This document shows positions 1-6,595 of a DNA stretch of 22,118 nt, in pieces. The notes under the pieces were generated by a model that was not told where the DNA came from, made no database searches, and saw only the letters and a list, made by a program, of their open reading frames with translations. Source of the stretch: an uncultured Erysipelotrichaceae bacterium (GTDB taxonomy: Bacteria; Bacillota_I; Bacilli_A; Erysipelotrichales; Erysipelotrichaceae); assembly GCA_934675465.1 (NCBI GenBank), contig CAKUQM010000029.1, forward strand, positions 1 to 22,118, written 5' to 3'. The position numbers were made by a program, and so were the translations under genes. Position 1 is the first letter of the stretch. Every line of letters begins with the position of its first letter.

Positions 1-390
1 GGCTTAAAGGCTGCAGTGAGTATTTCAATTGGCTTTTGTCTAGTTGTGTCTTTATTGGTATTCATCTGTGCTAAACCTTTAATGATGATTTTTGTGAATG
101 AAATGGATGTGATTAAAGAAGGTGTTCGTTATCTAAGAATAGAAGGTAGCTTTTATCTTGGCATAGGTTGTTTGTTCCTTTTATATGGCCTATATCGGGC
201 GATTGGTAAACCTGCTATGAGTTTAGTCTTAACTATAATTTCGCTTGGTACAAGAGTTTTATTGGCCTATATCCTATCTTCTATAGTTGGTGTTGTTGGT
301 ATCTGGTGGTCAGTTCCTATTGGTTGGTTCTTGGCTGATTTGTTTGGTTTTGGATACTATATTCTAAACAAAAAGAAATTATTAATCTAA
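1..390 (+). CDS. MATE family efflux transporter, C-terminal part (5' end outside window)
   Basis: The frame is open from base 1 (GLKAAVSISIG...) to TAA at 388-390, so this is the last ~129 residues of a longer protein. It shows three to four hydrophobic segments, including the pattern 'RIEGSFYLGIGCLFLLYGLYRAIGKP', paraphrased here as a helix ending in YRAIGKP, which is typical of the last helices of MATE (multidrug and toxic compound extrusion) antiporters. The family exports cationic drugs or metabolites across the cytoplasmic membrane using a Na+ or H+ gradient. The substrate cannot be told. The last 9 bases overlap the 3' end of the convergent WYL regulator. No clear terminator hairpin is visible between them. 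Family assignment is by recognition of the C-terminal pattern; MATE membership is likely, subfamily unknown. Confidence 0.8.
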   Translation, partial: GLKAAVSISIGFCLVVSLLVFICAKPLMMIFVNEMDVIKEGVRYLRIEGSFYLGIGCLFLLYGLYRAIGKPAMSLVLTIISLGTRVLLAYILSSIVGVVGIWWSVPIGWFLADLFGFGYYILNKKKLLI

Positions 391-1293
391 ATAATTATTT
401 TGAATACTCTTTAAATATTCAACGTATTGATAAGCGATTGTCTCATCGCTTATTTTTATTTCATTGCCGTAGGCTAGAATCTTAGAAAAGAAGATTTGAT
501 TAATAGATACAAAAAGGGTAGCCTTATCCTTGTTGATGATAATGCCAGGGAAGTCATCGGATAACCTCCCTATGAGATTCGAGTCCGTTTTAAAGGTAAT
601 ATTAACTTTAGTAGTTTCTTTAGTATAGAAAGAATTACTTGATTCATTGATGTGACTTATAATCTTTTTGGTTGGAATATTGATATTGTCTACTGCATCT
701 TTAATAAGAACATCTTTAATATTATCAAAACGATAGTGGTATATCTTATTGTTGTCTTGATAATGAAAATAGAAATAATAATAGTCATTAGCACGATGAA
801 TAAAGATAGGGAAGACATCTTGGATTTGATTATTCTTAGTAGTGATACTTACCATCTTATGATTTTTAATAGCTTCTAAGATATCTTCCATCTTAGGAAG
901 TAGCTTTTGGGCCTTTTGAGTATTTGTATATTTAATATCTTCTAATAGTTTTTCTTCATCACTAGAGATAAAAGAATATAACTTATTGTTTATATCGTTT
1001 TTAAAAGATGTATCTAGATTCTTTAATGAATTGATAGAATCTTGAATTATTTTGATTTCAGATAGATTAAAGGGACAATCTAAAAGATAATAACCATTAT
1101 CATATTCAACGTTATAGCCACATTCATTAAGTATCTTAAAATCATCATAAAGAGTCTTACGATTATCTACTCTAATATTCTTATGTTCAAGTAATGAAAT
1201 GATTTCATCTAAACTTAAATGCCTGTCAAAGTTTGAATTTTTCTTTAATATTTCAATCAAATATAATATTCTTTTCTTGTTATTCTTTTCCAT
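382..1293 (-). CDS. WYL-domain transcriptional regulator
   Basis: 303 residues. An N-terminal winged helix (about 1-70, starting KKRILYLIEILKKNS and including VDNRKTLYDDFKIL) is followed by a WYL-type ligand-binding domain (about 135-210) in which the usual W-Y-L stretch is replaced by a run of aromatics (DYYYFYF), then YRFDNIKDV, which matches the conserved arginine-containing strand, and a C-terminal WCX-like extension. WYL regulators sense a ligand, often nucleic acid or a small molecule, and repress or activate neighbouring genes. The gene is divergent from the membrane protein/serine dehydratase pair, and a perfect palindrome lies between them, so self-control and control of that pair are likely. 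The ATG at 1293 has no Shine-Dalgarno site; a TATAAT lies exactly 6 bases upstream with TTGTCC 17 bases before it, pointing to leaderless translation. Confidence 0.85.
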   Translation of the reverse strand: MEKNNKKRILYLIEILKKNSNFDRHLSLDEIISLLEHKNIRVDNRKTLYDDFKILNECGYNVEYDNGYYLLDCPFNLSEIKIIQDSINSLKNLDTSFKNDINNKLYSFISSDEEKLLEDIKYTNTQKAQKLLPKMEDILEAIKNHKMVSITTKNNQIQDVFPIFIHRANDYYYFYFHYQDNNKIYHYRFDNIKDVLIKDAVDNINIPTKKIISHINESSNSFYTKETTKVNITFKTDSNLIGRLSDDFPGIIINKDKATLFVSINQIFFSKILAYGNEIKISDETIAYQYVEYLKSIQNNYLD

Positions 1294-1299
1294 AACACA

Positions 1300-1328
1300 A
1301 TTATAGTATTGTCCAATTATTTGGACAA
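1300..1328 (-). promoter_or_regulatory. Promoter of the WYL regulator (leaderless)
   Basis: On the minus strand, TTGTCC (1328-1323) and TATAAT (1305-1300) are separated by 17 bases, and the ATG follows after 6 bases. The transcript would start at or next to the ATG. Confidence 0.65.
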
Positions 1329-1329
1329 T
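1308..1329. promoter_or_regulatory. Palindromic operator between WYL regulator and membrane protein/sdaA genes
   Basis: A perfect inverted repeat, ATTGTCCAA-N4-TTGGACAAT, covers the -35 box and most of the spacer of the WYL promoter. It also contains TTGGAC (1321-1326), a possible -35 box for the plus-strand gene with an AT-rich -10 region at about 1343-1353. Position and symmetry make it the likely site of the WYL regulator; the assignment is an inference. Confidence 0.6.
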
Positions 1330-1376
1330 GACAAATTGTATTCATTATATATTAATGACACAAGGAGGAAGAAAAG

Positions 1377-1868
1377 ATGTACGTGTTATGGACTTTAATG
1401 ATTGGATGGGGCTTTTATTTAAATAAGATGGAGATTCTTGCGATACTCTTGTTTCTAATGTTTCTATTATTAAGTGATACAAGAAAAATTTGCTGGCGCT
1501 ATATTAGTATCGCGATTATTACATTATTATTTAATTTATTGGTGTTCAATCTAGGATATTTTGATAAGAATCTCATATCTGTCACTTTCCTAATAACTGA
1601 AGCACTAGTAAGTGCTAACTTGTCAGAATATCTAAGTAGATTATGTATTAATAATCTTGTGGAAATTTATCTTTTTGTTTCAGTAAGTTTCCTAACATTT
1701 GTAGGTATAACAATTTTATTATCAAGTGTAACAAGTGATTATATCTATATTCATAATCTATATGACTATAACGCTTTAATCTTTGTACCTTCCTTCTTGT
1801 TGATAAGCGTTCAAATGATTAAGAAAATAACAGGTTCTCGTATTAAAATGAGAGTATGGAATCATTAA
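1377..1868 (+). CDS. Uncharacterised multi-spanning membrane protein
   Basis: 163 residues, not recognised as any named family. About five hydrophobic stretches are visible (roughly residues 18-33, 40-60, 64-83, 93-116 and 131-148), with a short basic tail (KKITGSRIKMRVWNH), so it should be a small integral membrane protein. A strong Shine-Dalgarno (AAGGAGG at 1362-1368, 8 bases before the ATG) fixes the start. Its last 13 bases overlap the start of the serine dehydratase gene in another frame, so the two are probably translated in a coupled way. The arrangement suggests a role near serine use, perhaps transport or membrane sensing, but it looks too short for a standard SdaC/SstT-type serine permease. 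The function is unknown. Confidence 0.75.
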   Translation: MYVLWTLMIGWGFYLNKMEILAILLFLMFLLLSDTRKICWRYISIAIITLLFNLLVFNLGYFDKNLISVTFLITEALVSANLSEYLSRLCINNLVEIYLFVSVSFLTFVGITILLSSVTSDYIYIHNLYDYNALIFVPSFLLISVQMIKKITGSRIKMRVWNH

Positions 1869-3055
1869 AAGAATTATATAGAATAGGTCCGGGACCCTCT
1901 AGTTCCCATACATTAGGCGTTAGAAATGCTTGTTTATATTACATGGATAAATATAACAAGGATGAATATACAGTTACTTTATATGGCTCTCTTGCCCTAA
2001 CAGGAAGGGGTCATATGTCAGATAAGATTATTGAAGATACTTTTAAGCCTAAGAAAGTTACTATTATCTTTAAAAATGAGAGTTATGATGAAAATCCTAA
2101 TACTATGGTTTTTGAAGAGGGCACTAGTGATGAACTTGTAATTTATTCTACAGGTGGTGGTGCTATAAAAGTAAAAGGGATTGAGAGTATTGTTGACCCC
2201 AATGTCTATCCTCATAATTCACTTAATTCGATTAATGAATTTTGTTTACATAATGATTTAGATTATGCAGGCTATATTTATTGTTTCGAACCTAATATTA
2301 AAGAATATCTATTAGAAGTAGCTAAACAGATGATTGCGGAAATTGATAATGGTTTAGCTGCAAGTGGTGATTTACCAGGACCTTTAAAGCTTAAAAGAGT
2401 GGCTGCTTCTTTAAATAATGAGGCTAAGAAATGTAGTGATGAAGCTATTAAAGAAAAATTATTTTTAAGTTCTTATGCTTATGCAGCTTTAGAAGAAAAC
2501 GCATGTGGTAAGATTGTGGTTACAGCACCAACTCTTGGAAGCTGTGGTGTCTTAAGTTCGGTTTTATATAAATATTATAAAAAAGGATTTGAATTAAGTG
2601 ACTTAGCTGATGGCTTAGCAGTTGCTGGCTTATTTGGCAATTTGATTAAGACTAATGCTTCTATTTCTGGGGCTGTAGGTGGTTGCCAAGCTGAAATTGG
2701 TAGTGCTACTGCTATGGCTAGTGCCTTTGCCTCATATTTAGAGAAATTACCAGCTAAATCAATTGAATATGCTGCTGAAATAGCTATTGAACATAATCTT
2801 GGGCTTACATGTGACCCAGTTGGCGGTTATGTTCAAGTACCTTGCATTGAAAGAAATGGTATTGGTGCTCTAAGAGCAATTGATTCTATGTTGTATGCGA
2901 AATATTTAAGTCATATTAAAGACAATATTGTAAGCTTTGATATGATTGTAGAAACAATGAAGTATACAGGACAAAAGATTGCGATGGAATTAAAGGAAAC
3001 TTCTCTTGGTGGTCTAGCTGAGGTTGTTCCTTGTAAGAAGCCTGAAGGATGTTAA
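1856..3055 (+). CDS. sdaA: L-serine ammonia-lyase (L-serine dehydratase), single chain, iron-sulfur type
   Basis: 399 residues. Deaminates L-serine to pyruvate and ammonia in the cytoplasm using an oxygen-labile [4Fe-4S] cluster. The N-terminal beta domain (about 1-140) has GPGPSSSHT at 11-19 and GSLALTGRGHMSDK; the alpha domain has CGKIVVTAPTLGSCGV, GAVGGCQAE, GLTCDPVGG and VQVPCIERN. Three cluster cysteines are C277, C319 and C330; their spacing (42 and 11) equals that of C343, C385 and C396 in the Legionella enzyme. The protein ends in a cysteine (C399), matching the C-terminal 'tail-in-mouth' cysteine of that enzyme, which occupies the fourth iron until substrate displaces it. The chain is shorter than the ~455-residue Legionella and E. 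coli forms. The start overlaps the upstream membrane gene; TAAAAT lies 6 bases before ATG, so an extra leaderless start is possible. Confidence 0.93.
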   Translation: MESLKELYRIGPGPSSSHTLGVRNACLYYMDKYNKDEYTVTLYGSLALTGRGHMSDKIIEDTFKPKKVTIIFKNESYDENPNTMVFEEGTSDELVIYSTGGGAIKVKGIESIVDPNVYPHNSLNSINEFCLHNDLDYAGYIYCFEPNIKEYLLEVAKQMIAEIDNGLAASGDLPGPLKLKRVAASLNNEAKKCSDEAIKEKLFLSSYAYAALEENACGKIVVTAPTLGSCGVLSSVLYKYYKKGFELSDLADGLAVAGLFGNLIKTNASISGAVGGCQAEIGSATAMASAFASYLEKLPAKSIEYAAEIAIEHNLGLTCDPVGGYVQVPCIERNGIGALRAIDSMLYAKYLSHIKDNIVSFDMIVETMKYTGQKIAMELKETSLGGLAEVVPCKKPEGC

Positions 3056-3058
3056 ATA

Positions 3059-3105
3059 AAAGGGGCTGTTATGAAATAAATATTTTTCTAGCAGTCCTTT
3101 CTTTT
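3059..3105 (+). terminator. Rho-independent terminator of sdaA
   Basis: AAAGG(G)GCTGTTA at 3059-3071 pairs with TAGCAGTCCTTT at 3089-3100, with one bulged G and two G-U pairs, and is followed by CTTTT. It begins just after the sdaA stop codon. Confidence 0.6.
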
Positions 3106-3109
3106 AAAT

Positions 3110-3141
3110 AAAAAGCGCTCCAGGAATCCAACCTTAAGCGC
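3110..3141 (-). terminator. Rho-independent terminator of the cyclophilin gene
   Basis: Read on the minus strand, GCGCT-ta-AGG, a 7-base loop and CCT-gg-AGCGC (3141-3115) form a stem with a small internal loop, followed directly by TTTTT (3114-3110). It lies about 80 bases beyond the stop codon of the cyclophilin gene. The plus-strand reading has only a weak T run, so the minus-strand assignment is preferred. Confidence 0.65.
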
Positions 3142-3222
3142 ATTTTGTAGACACAATCTTCTTGTCACAGAAAAGGTATCTTTAACATTACTTATTTTAA
3201 TACAAACGAGACTTTTTAATCA

Positions 3223-3693
3223 CTATTTAACGTAAATTGTTTTGATTACAGGTGGGTTAACTGGTCTATCGTTGAAGCTTGTCTTGACGCTTGCAAGTTC
3301 ATCTAAGACTTCAAAACCTTCTACCATATCACCGAATGCTGCGTATTGACCATCTAAGAATGGTGTATCTACGTGGCAAATAAAGAATTGTGATGATGCA
3401 CTGTTTGAGTCTTGAGCACGTGCCATAGAGATAGTGCCTCTTTTGTGCTTATGCTTATTCACAACACCATTGCCAATGAATTCACCCTTGATTTCTTCAT
3501 CAGAACCACCAATACCAGTACCTTCAGGGTCACCACCTTGAATCATAAAATCTTTGATAATACGGTGGAAGATTAAACCATCATAGAATCCTTCGTTAGC
3601 TAATTTTTCCATATTAGCACAAGTGATAGGAGCGTTTTCTGGATCTAATTCAAACTTCATCACTTTTCCATCGTTCATTTCAATTACTAACAT
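3223..3693 (-). CDS. Cyclophilin-type peptidyl-prolyl cis-trans isomerase
   Basis: 156 residues from the chosen start. A single cyclophilin domain with no signal peptide, so a cytoplasmic proline isomerase and folding helper. Conserved catalytic features are present: FHRIIKDFMIQGGDP with the active-site arginine, the GTGIGG loop, SASSQFFICH and FLDGQYAAFGDMVEG. The start was set at 3693 rather than the ATG two codons upstream (3699), because AGGAGG at 3707-3702 is 8 bases from the former and only 2 from the latter; the longer version would be 158 residues. The gene is divergent from the aminotransferase and has its own terminator about 80 bases downstream. Length is normal for the bacterial PpiB class. 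The name ppiB is avoided because several cyclophilins may coexist. Confidence 0.93.
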   Translation of the reverse strand: MLVIEMNDGKVMKFELDPENAPITCANMEKLANEGFYDGLIFHRIIKDFMIQGGDPEGTGIGGSDEEIKGEFIGNGVVNKHKHKRGTISMARAQDSNSASSQFFICHVDTPFLDGQYAAFGDMVEGFEVLDELASVKTSFNDRPVNPPVIKTIYVK

Positions 3694-3773
3694 TTTCATA
3701 TCCTCCTATATTATCTTAAACTATCTTTTCAAAACACAAAAGATGTATTATATTACTATGAGGGTAAAAAGAT

Positions 3774-4940
3774 ATGTTTTTTAAGAAGAATAAAGAATTG
3801 TCAATTTTTAAAGATGCTGTATTTGCGGTATCTGGTCTAGCTAAGGCTGATAATGATCCAAGTACTATTAATGCTACTATTGGTTCTTTATGTGGCGAAG
3901 ATGGCAAGATCGCCTGTTTTAAGAGTGTCTACAAATGTTATGACGAACTAACAAGTGCTGAAAAGACAGCTTATGCGAAAAGTCCATGTGGCAATCCTGA
4001 CTTTAGAGAAGCTATTACTAAGTTCGTTTTAGAAGATAAGTGTAATGGTGAGGCAGTTGCGGTTGCAGGTGGTACTGGTGGTATCGCTCTAGCCTTAGAT
4101 TTATGTCTAAATGAAGATGATACAGTTATTATCCCTGAGATTGCTTGGGGCAACTATAGACAAATGTTAGTTGAAAGAAATCTAAAGGCCTTAGTTTATG
4201 ATCCATATAATGTAGAAGAGTTGTGTTCATTAATTAAGGAGAATGAAAGACCTTTTGTGGTAATTAATTCACCTTGTGAAAATCCATGTGGTTTATCTTA
4301 TTCTTATGAAGAATGGAAGAAGATCACCAAGACTTTAAATGAAACAAAGGAAGCAATCTTGCTTAATGATATAGCTTATATTGATTATGCATATAGTAAA
4401 GATTATAAGGATTATTTATCTTTGATTGGTGAGATGGGTGAGCATGTTTTAACTTTTGTGGCTGCATCTTGTTCAAAGACTTTCTCATATTATGGCCAAA
4501 GACTTGGTGCTTTAATTATTATTAATAAAGATAAAGAGTTTGTAGACTTGTTTATTAATCAATGTGAGAAGCATATTAGAACATCTTATGGAAGCTGTAA
4601 TAATGGTTCAATGATTGCGATTACTAATGTCCTAAATAATCATTTTGATGAATTTAAAGAAGAATTAAATGAATATCGTAATCTTTTGAAACAACGCACT
4701 GACTTATTTATTAAAGAAAGTAACGAAGTAGGCTTGAATCTATATCCATACAATGATGGTTTCTTTGTGACTATTAAGTATGATAATGAATTTAGAGATA
4801 AGTTACATGCTCTATTAATTGAAAACCATATCTATTGTGTAAAGGTTAATAAGGGTATTAGAGTTGGTCTATGTTCAACACCACTTGATAAGGTTAGTGG
4901 TTTAGCTAAGAAGATTAAAGATATTGAATTAAGTATTTAA
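3774..4940 (+). CDS. Class I/II pyridoxal-phosphate aminotransferase
   Basis: 388 residues, fold type I PLP enzyme, cytoplasmic. Visible family features are the AGGTGGIALAL phosphate loop near 98-108, NSPCENPCGL with the PLP-stacking asparagine (N170), LNDIAYIDY with the pyridine-nitrogen aspartate (D199), SCSKTFSYYGQRLG with the Schiff-base lysine (K235) and arginine (R243), and GIRVGL near the C terminus with the substrate-carboxylate arginine. This is the aspartate/aromatic aminotransferase superfamily. The amino donor is not deducible; aromatic or aspartate-like activity is likeliest. The start is supported by GAGGGT about 8 bases before the ATG. The cysteine in place of the usual residue in the N-x-P-x-N-P-x-G motif (NSPCENPCG) is a small deviation. 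A strong terminator follows directly, so the gene is probably a single transcript. Confidence 0.9.
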   Translation: MFFKKNKELSIFKDAVFAVSGLAKADNDPSTINATIGSLCGEDGKIACFKSVYKCYDELTSAEKTAYAKSPCGNPDFREAITKFVLEDKCNGEAVAVAGGTGGIALALDLCLNEDDTVIIPEIAWGNYRQMLVERNLKALVYDPYNVEELCSLIKENERPFVVINSPCENPCGLSYSYEEWKKITKTLNETKEAILLNDIAYIDYAYSKDYKDYLSLIGEMGEHVLTFVAASCSKTFSYYGQRLGALIIINKDKEFVDLFINQCEKHIRTSYGSCNNGSMIAITNVLNNHFDEFKEELNEYRNLLKQRTDLFIKESNEVGLNLYPYNDGFFVTIKYDNEFRDKLHALLIENHIYCVKVNKGIRVGLCSTPLDKVSGLAKKIKDIELSI

Positions 4941-4942
4941 AC

Positions 4943-4976
4943 AAACAATGGTGAGCATGTGCTCACCATTGTTTTT
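4943..4976 (+). terminator. Rho-independent terminator of the aminotransferase gene
   Basis: A perfect 15-bp stem (AAACAATGGTGAGCA with its complement) has a 2-base TG centre and is followed by a T run. It begins three bases after the stop codon. Its 22-bp core is repeated exactly at 5827-5848. Confidence 0.9.
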
Positions 4977-5079
4977 CTCTAAAAACTGTTATGAAATATA
5001 TATTAGAATTGATTTTTTTGATTGGAAGCTATTTTTTTTTAAGATAGTCATGTATACTTAAGAAAAAGGGGTGGCTATT

Positions 5080-5823
5080 ATGAAAAGAAAAATAATATTT
5101 TTAGTATTACTAACAATCTGCTTATTTTCATGTTCCAACAAAACTGTCTTAGAAGAATATATAGGAGAGTATTTTGATTATAGTGATTATTATACCTATC
5201 TTCATTATCATGGTTTTGTGGTCGATTCAATGAAAAGCAAAGATAACTTTTATACATATACAATTGGTGATAATGAATATGAAATGATTATCTTGAACAA
5301 TGTCAAGTATAGTTTGAAGGCTTATCCTATAAATTTACTGTTTAAAGATAAGGATGTGAGCATAAACTTATATAACAAATACTATGTATTTGATAACTTA
5401 TTATTAAGTAAAAATACTGATAAGAGAATCGTTGAGTGTTTAAAGAGTTCAAAGATAAAGAAGGATGAATTAGATTATTTTAAGGATGGAACTATTTTTA
5501 CGATAGATGAGTTTTTGGACTATCTTTTTTTAGATATTGTAGATATTAAAGAATTTGATGATGATTCTATTTTAAATGCTTATAAATGTGTAGAAGTTAC
5601 CTTTAATGATGGTTCAAATATCCTTTTAAAACAAATAGATAAAGATTATCTTGGTGTAGAAAGAAATAATATTGATGACAAACTTGTGATGTTGCATGAT
5701 ACTGGATGCATTGGCTCTTACTGTATAAATGATGATGATTATATTTGGATACAGAATCTAATGTTAAAGGTTGTTAAAGATAATGGTGGTATTGAAAATA
5801 AATTTAGATCAATGAATTATTAA
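5080..5823 (+). CDS. Small predicted lipoprotein of unknown function
   Basis: 247 residues. The N terminus (MKRKIIFLVLLTICLFSC) is a lipoprotein signal with a lipobox ending at Cys18, so the protein should be anchored to the outer face of the membrane after SPase II cleavage. The mature part is rich in Asp, Tyr, Lys and Asn and has no recognised domain; a CIGSYC pair near residue 217 could form a disulfide. The start was placed at ATG 5080, not the in-frame GTG at 5071, because AAGGGG (5066-5071) is then 8 bases upstream. A TATACT at 5053-5058 may be its -10 box. The gene stands alone between two nearly identical terminators, which suggests an independent unit, possibly an insertion. No function can be assigned. 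Confidence 0.75.
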   Translation: MKRKIIFLVLLTICLFSCSNKTVLEEYIGEYFDYSDYYTYLHYHGFVVDSMKSKDNFYTYTIGDNEYEMIILNNVKYSLKAYPINLLFKDKDVSINLYNKYYVFDNLLLSKNTDKRIVECLKSSKIKKDELDYFKDGTIFTIDEFLDYLFLDIVDIKEFDDDSILNAYKCVEVTFNDGSNILLKQIDKDYLGVERNNIDDKLVMLHDTGCIGSYCINDDDYIWIQNLMLKVVKDNGGIENKFRSMNY

Positions 5824-5852
5824 ATAATGGTGAGCATGTGCTCACCATTATT
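5823..5852. terminator. Terminator between the lipoprotein gene and ruvX (probably bidirectional)
   Basis: A perfect 14-bp stem (AATAATGGTGAGCA with its complement, TG centre) sits between the convergent stop codons of the lipoprotein gene and ruvX. The flanking T/A runs are weaker than in the copy at 4943-4974. Confidence 0.75.
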
Positions 5853-5857
5853 ATTAC

Positions 5858-6286
5858 TTATTGTTTATTTCTATTCGCATCAAGCCAATACTGTAAGATA
5901 CGAACAGCTGCCTGTTGGTCAATAATCTTCTTTCTCTTTTTACGAGACATGTCAAAGTTATTGATTAAGAATTCATGAGAATCTTTAGTAGTATTTCTTT
6001 CATCTTGAAGAACACACTTAATGCCAGTTTCTTCTTCTAAGACTCTGGCGAAATCAGCGCATAATTGAGCCTTAGGACCTACATCATCGTTTTCTAATAG
6101 GGGATAGCCTACTACAATTAAGTCTGGTGTATATTCTTTCTCAAAGAAGTCTAATAACTTATCAAAACATTCATCATAGTCATCCGGTTTAAAACGGATG
6201 GTTTTGACAGCTTGGGCAATAACGCCTGTATCGCTTTTGGAAATGCCACAGGTAACACTTCCTAAATCTAATCCAATATATTTCAT
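5858..6286 (-). CDS. ruvX: Putative pre-16S rRNA nuclease / Holliday junction resolvase RuvX (YqgF)
   Basis: 142 residues, the normal length for YqgF/RuvX, an RNase H-fold nuclease implicated in 16S rRNA 5' end maturation. Family signatures are GLDLGSVTCGIS with catalytic D7, VVGYPL, LQDERNTT (D95/E96) and KIIDQQAAVRILQYWLD with D123. In most Bacillota ruvX sits with alaS-linked genes; here it is the last gene of a metal-resistance operon, 24 bases after the ArsR gene. Its ATG has no Shine-Dalgarno site but carries TAGAAT exactly 6 bases upstream, so it may have its own leaderless start in addition to read-through from the metal operon. No good -35 box is visible. A terminator follows the stop codon. 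Family assignment is firm. Confidence 0.92.
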   Translation of the reverse strand: MKYIGLDLGSVTCGISKSDTGVIAQAVKTIRFKPDDYDECFDKLLDFFEKEYTPDLIVVGYPLLENDDVGPKAQLCADFARVLEEETGIKCVLQDERNTTKDSHEFLINNFDMSRKKRKKIIDQQAAVRILQYWLDANRNKQ

Positions 6287-6310
6287 ATATCTATTCTATA
6301 TCGTAGATAC

Positions 6311-6595
6311 TTATTCTTCTACATGGGCAAGTCCCATTTCGATTATTTTATAGACATGGTCGTCATCTAAAGAATAATAGATTGTTTGACCTTCACGTCT
6401 ATTTTTGATTAATTTTGAGTGCTTAAGATTCTTTAATTGATGAGAAATAGCTGATTGGTTCATATTTAGTTCATTAGCTATTTCATTAACACTGGCTTCT
6501 TTTTCTTGTAGTAACAACAAGATTCTAATTCTTGTTGAATCACCAAATACCTTGAATAATTCAGCTAAGTTATAAATATTATCTTCACTAATCAT
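6311..6595 (-). CDS. ArsR/SmtB-family metal-sensing repressor
   Basis: 94 residues. A winged-helix dimeric repressor that leaves DNA when it binds metal. The recognition region is MNQSAISHQLKNLKHSKLI, followed by a beta wing (REGQTIYYSL). The C-terminal helix carries D78, H80, H91 and E94 in the spacing of the alpha-5 zinc site of SmtB (D104, H106, H117, E120) and CzrA. The N terminus has no cysteines, so the alpha-3N cadmium/lead site of CadC is absent. This predicts a zinc (perhaps cobalt) sensor. The start overlaps the ATPase stop by 4 bases (ATGA), giving translational coupling. It is the third gene of the operon, and an operator of the ArsR type covers the operon promoter at 8701-8730, so negative autoregulation is likely. 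Confidence 0.92.
   Translation of the reverse strand: MISEDNIYNLAELFKVFGDSTRIRILLLLQEKEASVNEIANELNMNQSAISHQLKNLKHSKLIKNRREGQTIYYSLDDDHVYKIIEMGLAHVEE

Noticed and set aside
652..879. Plus-strand reading frame opposite the WYL gene
   Set aside because: Lies wholly within the WYL gene on the other strand, with no ribosome-binding site and a low-complexity Ile/Asn product.
3066..5003. Shared 13-base string CTGTTATGAAATA at 3066 and 4985
   Set aside because: Short and AT-rich; the first copy is part of the sdaA terminator and the second has no matching structure, so it may be chance.
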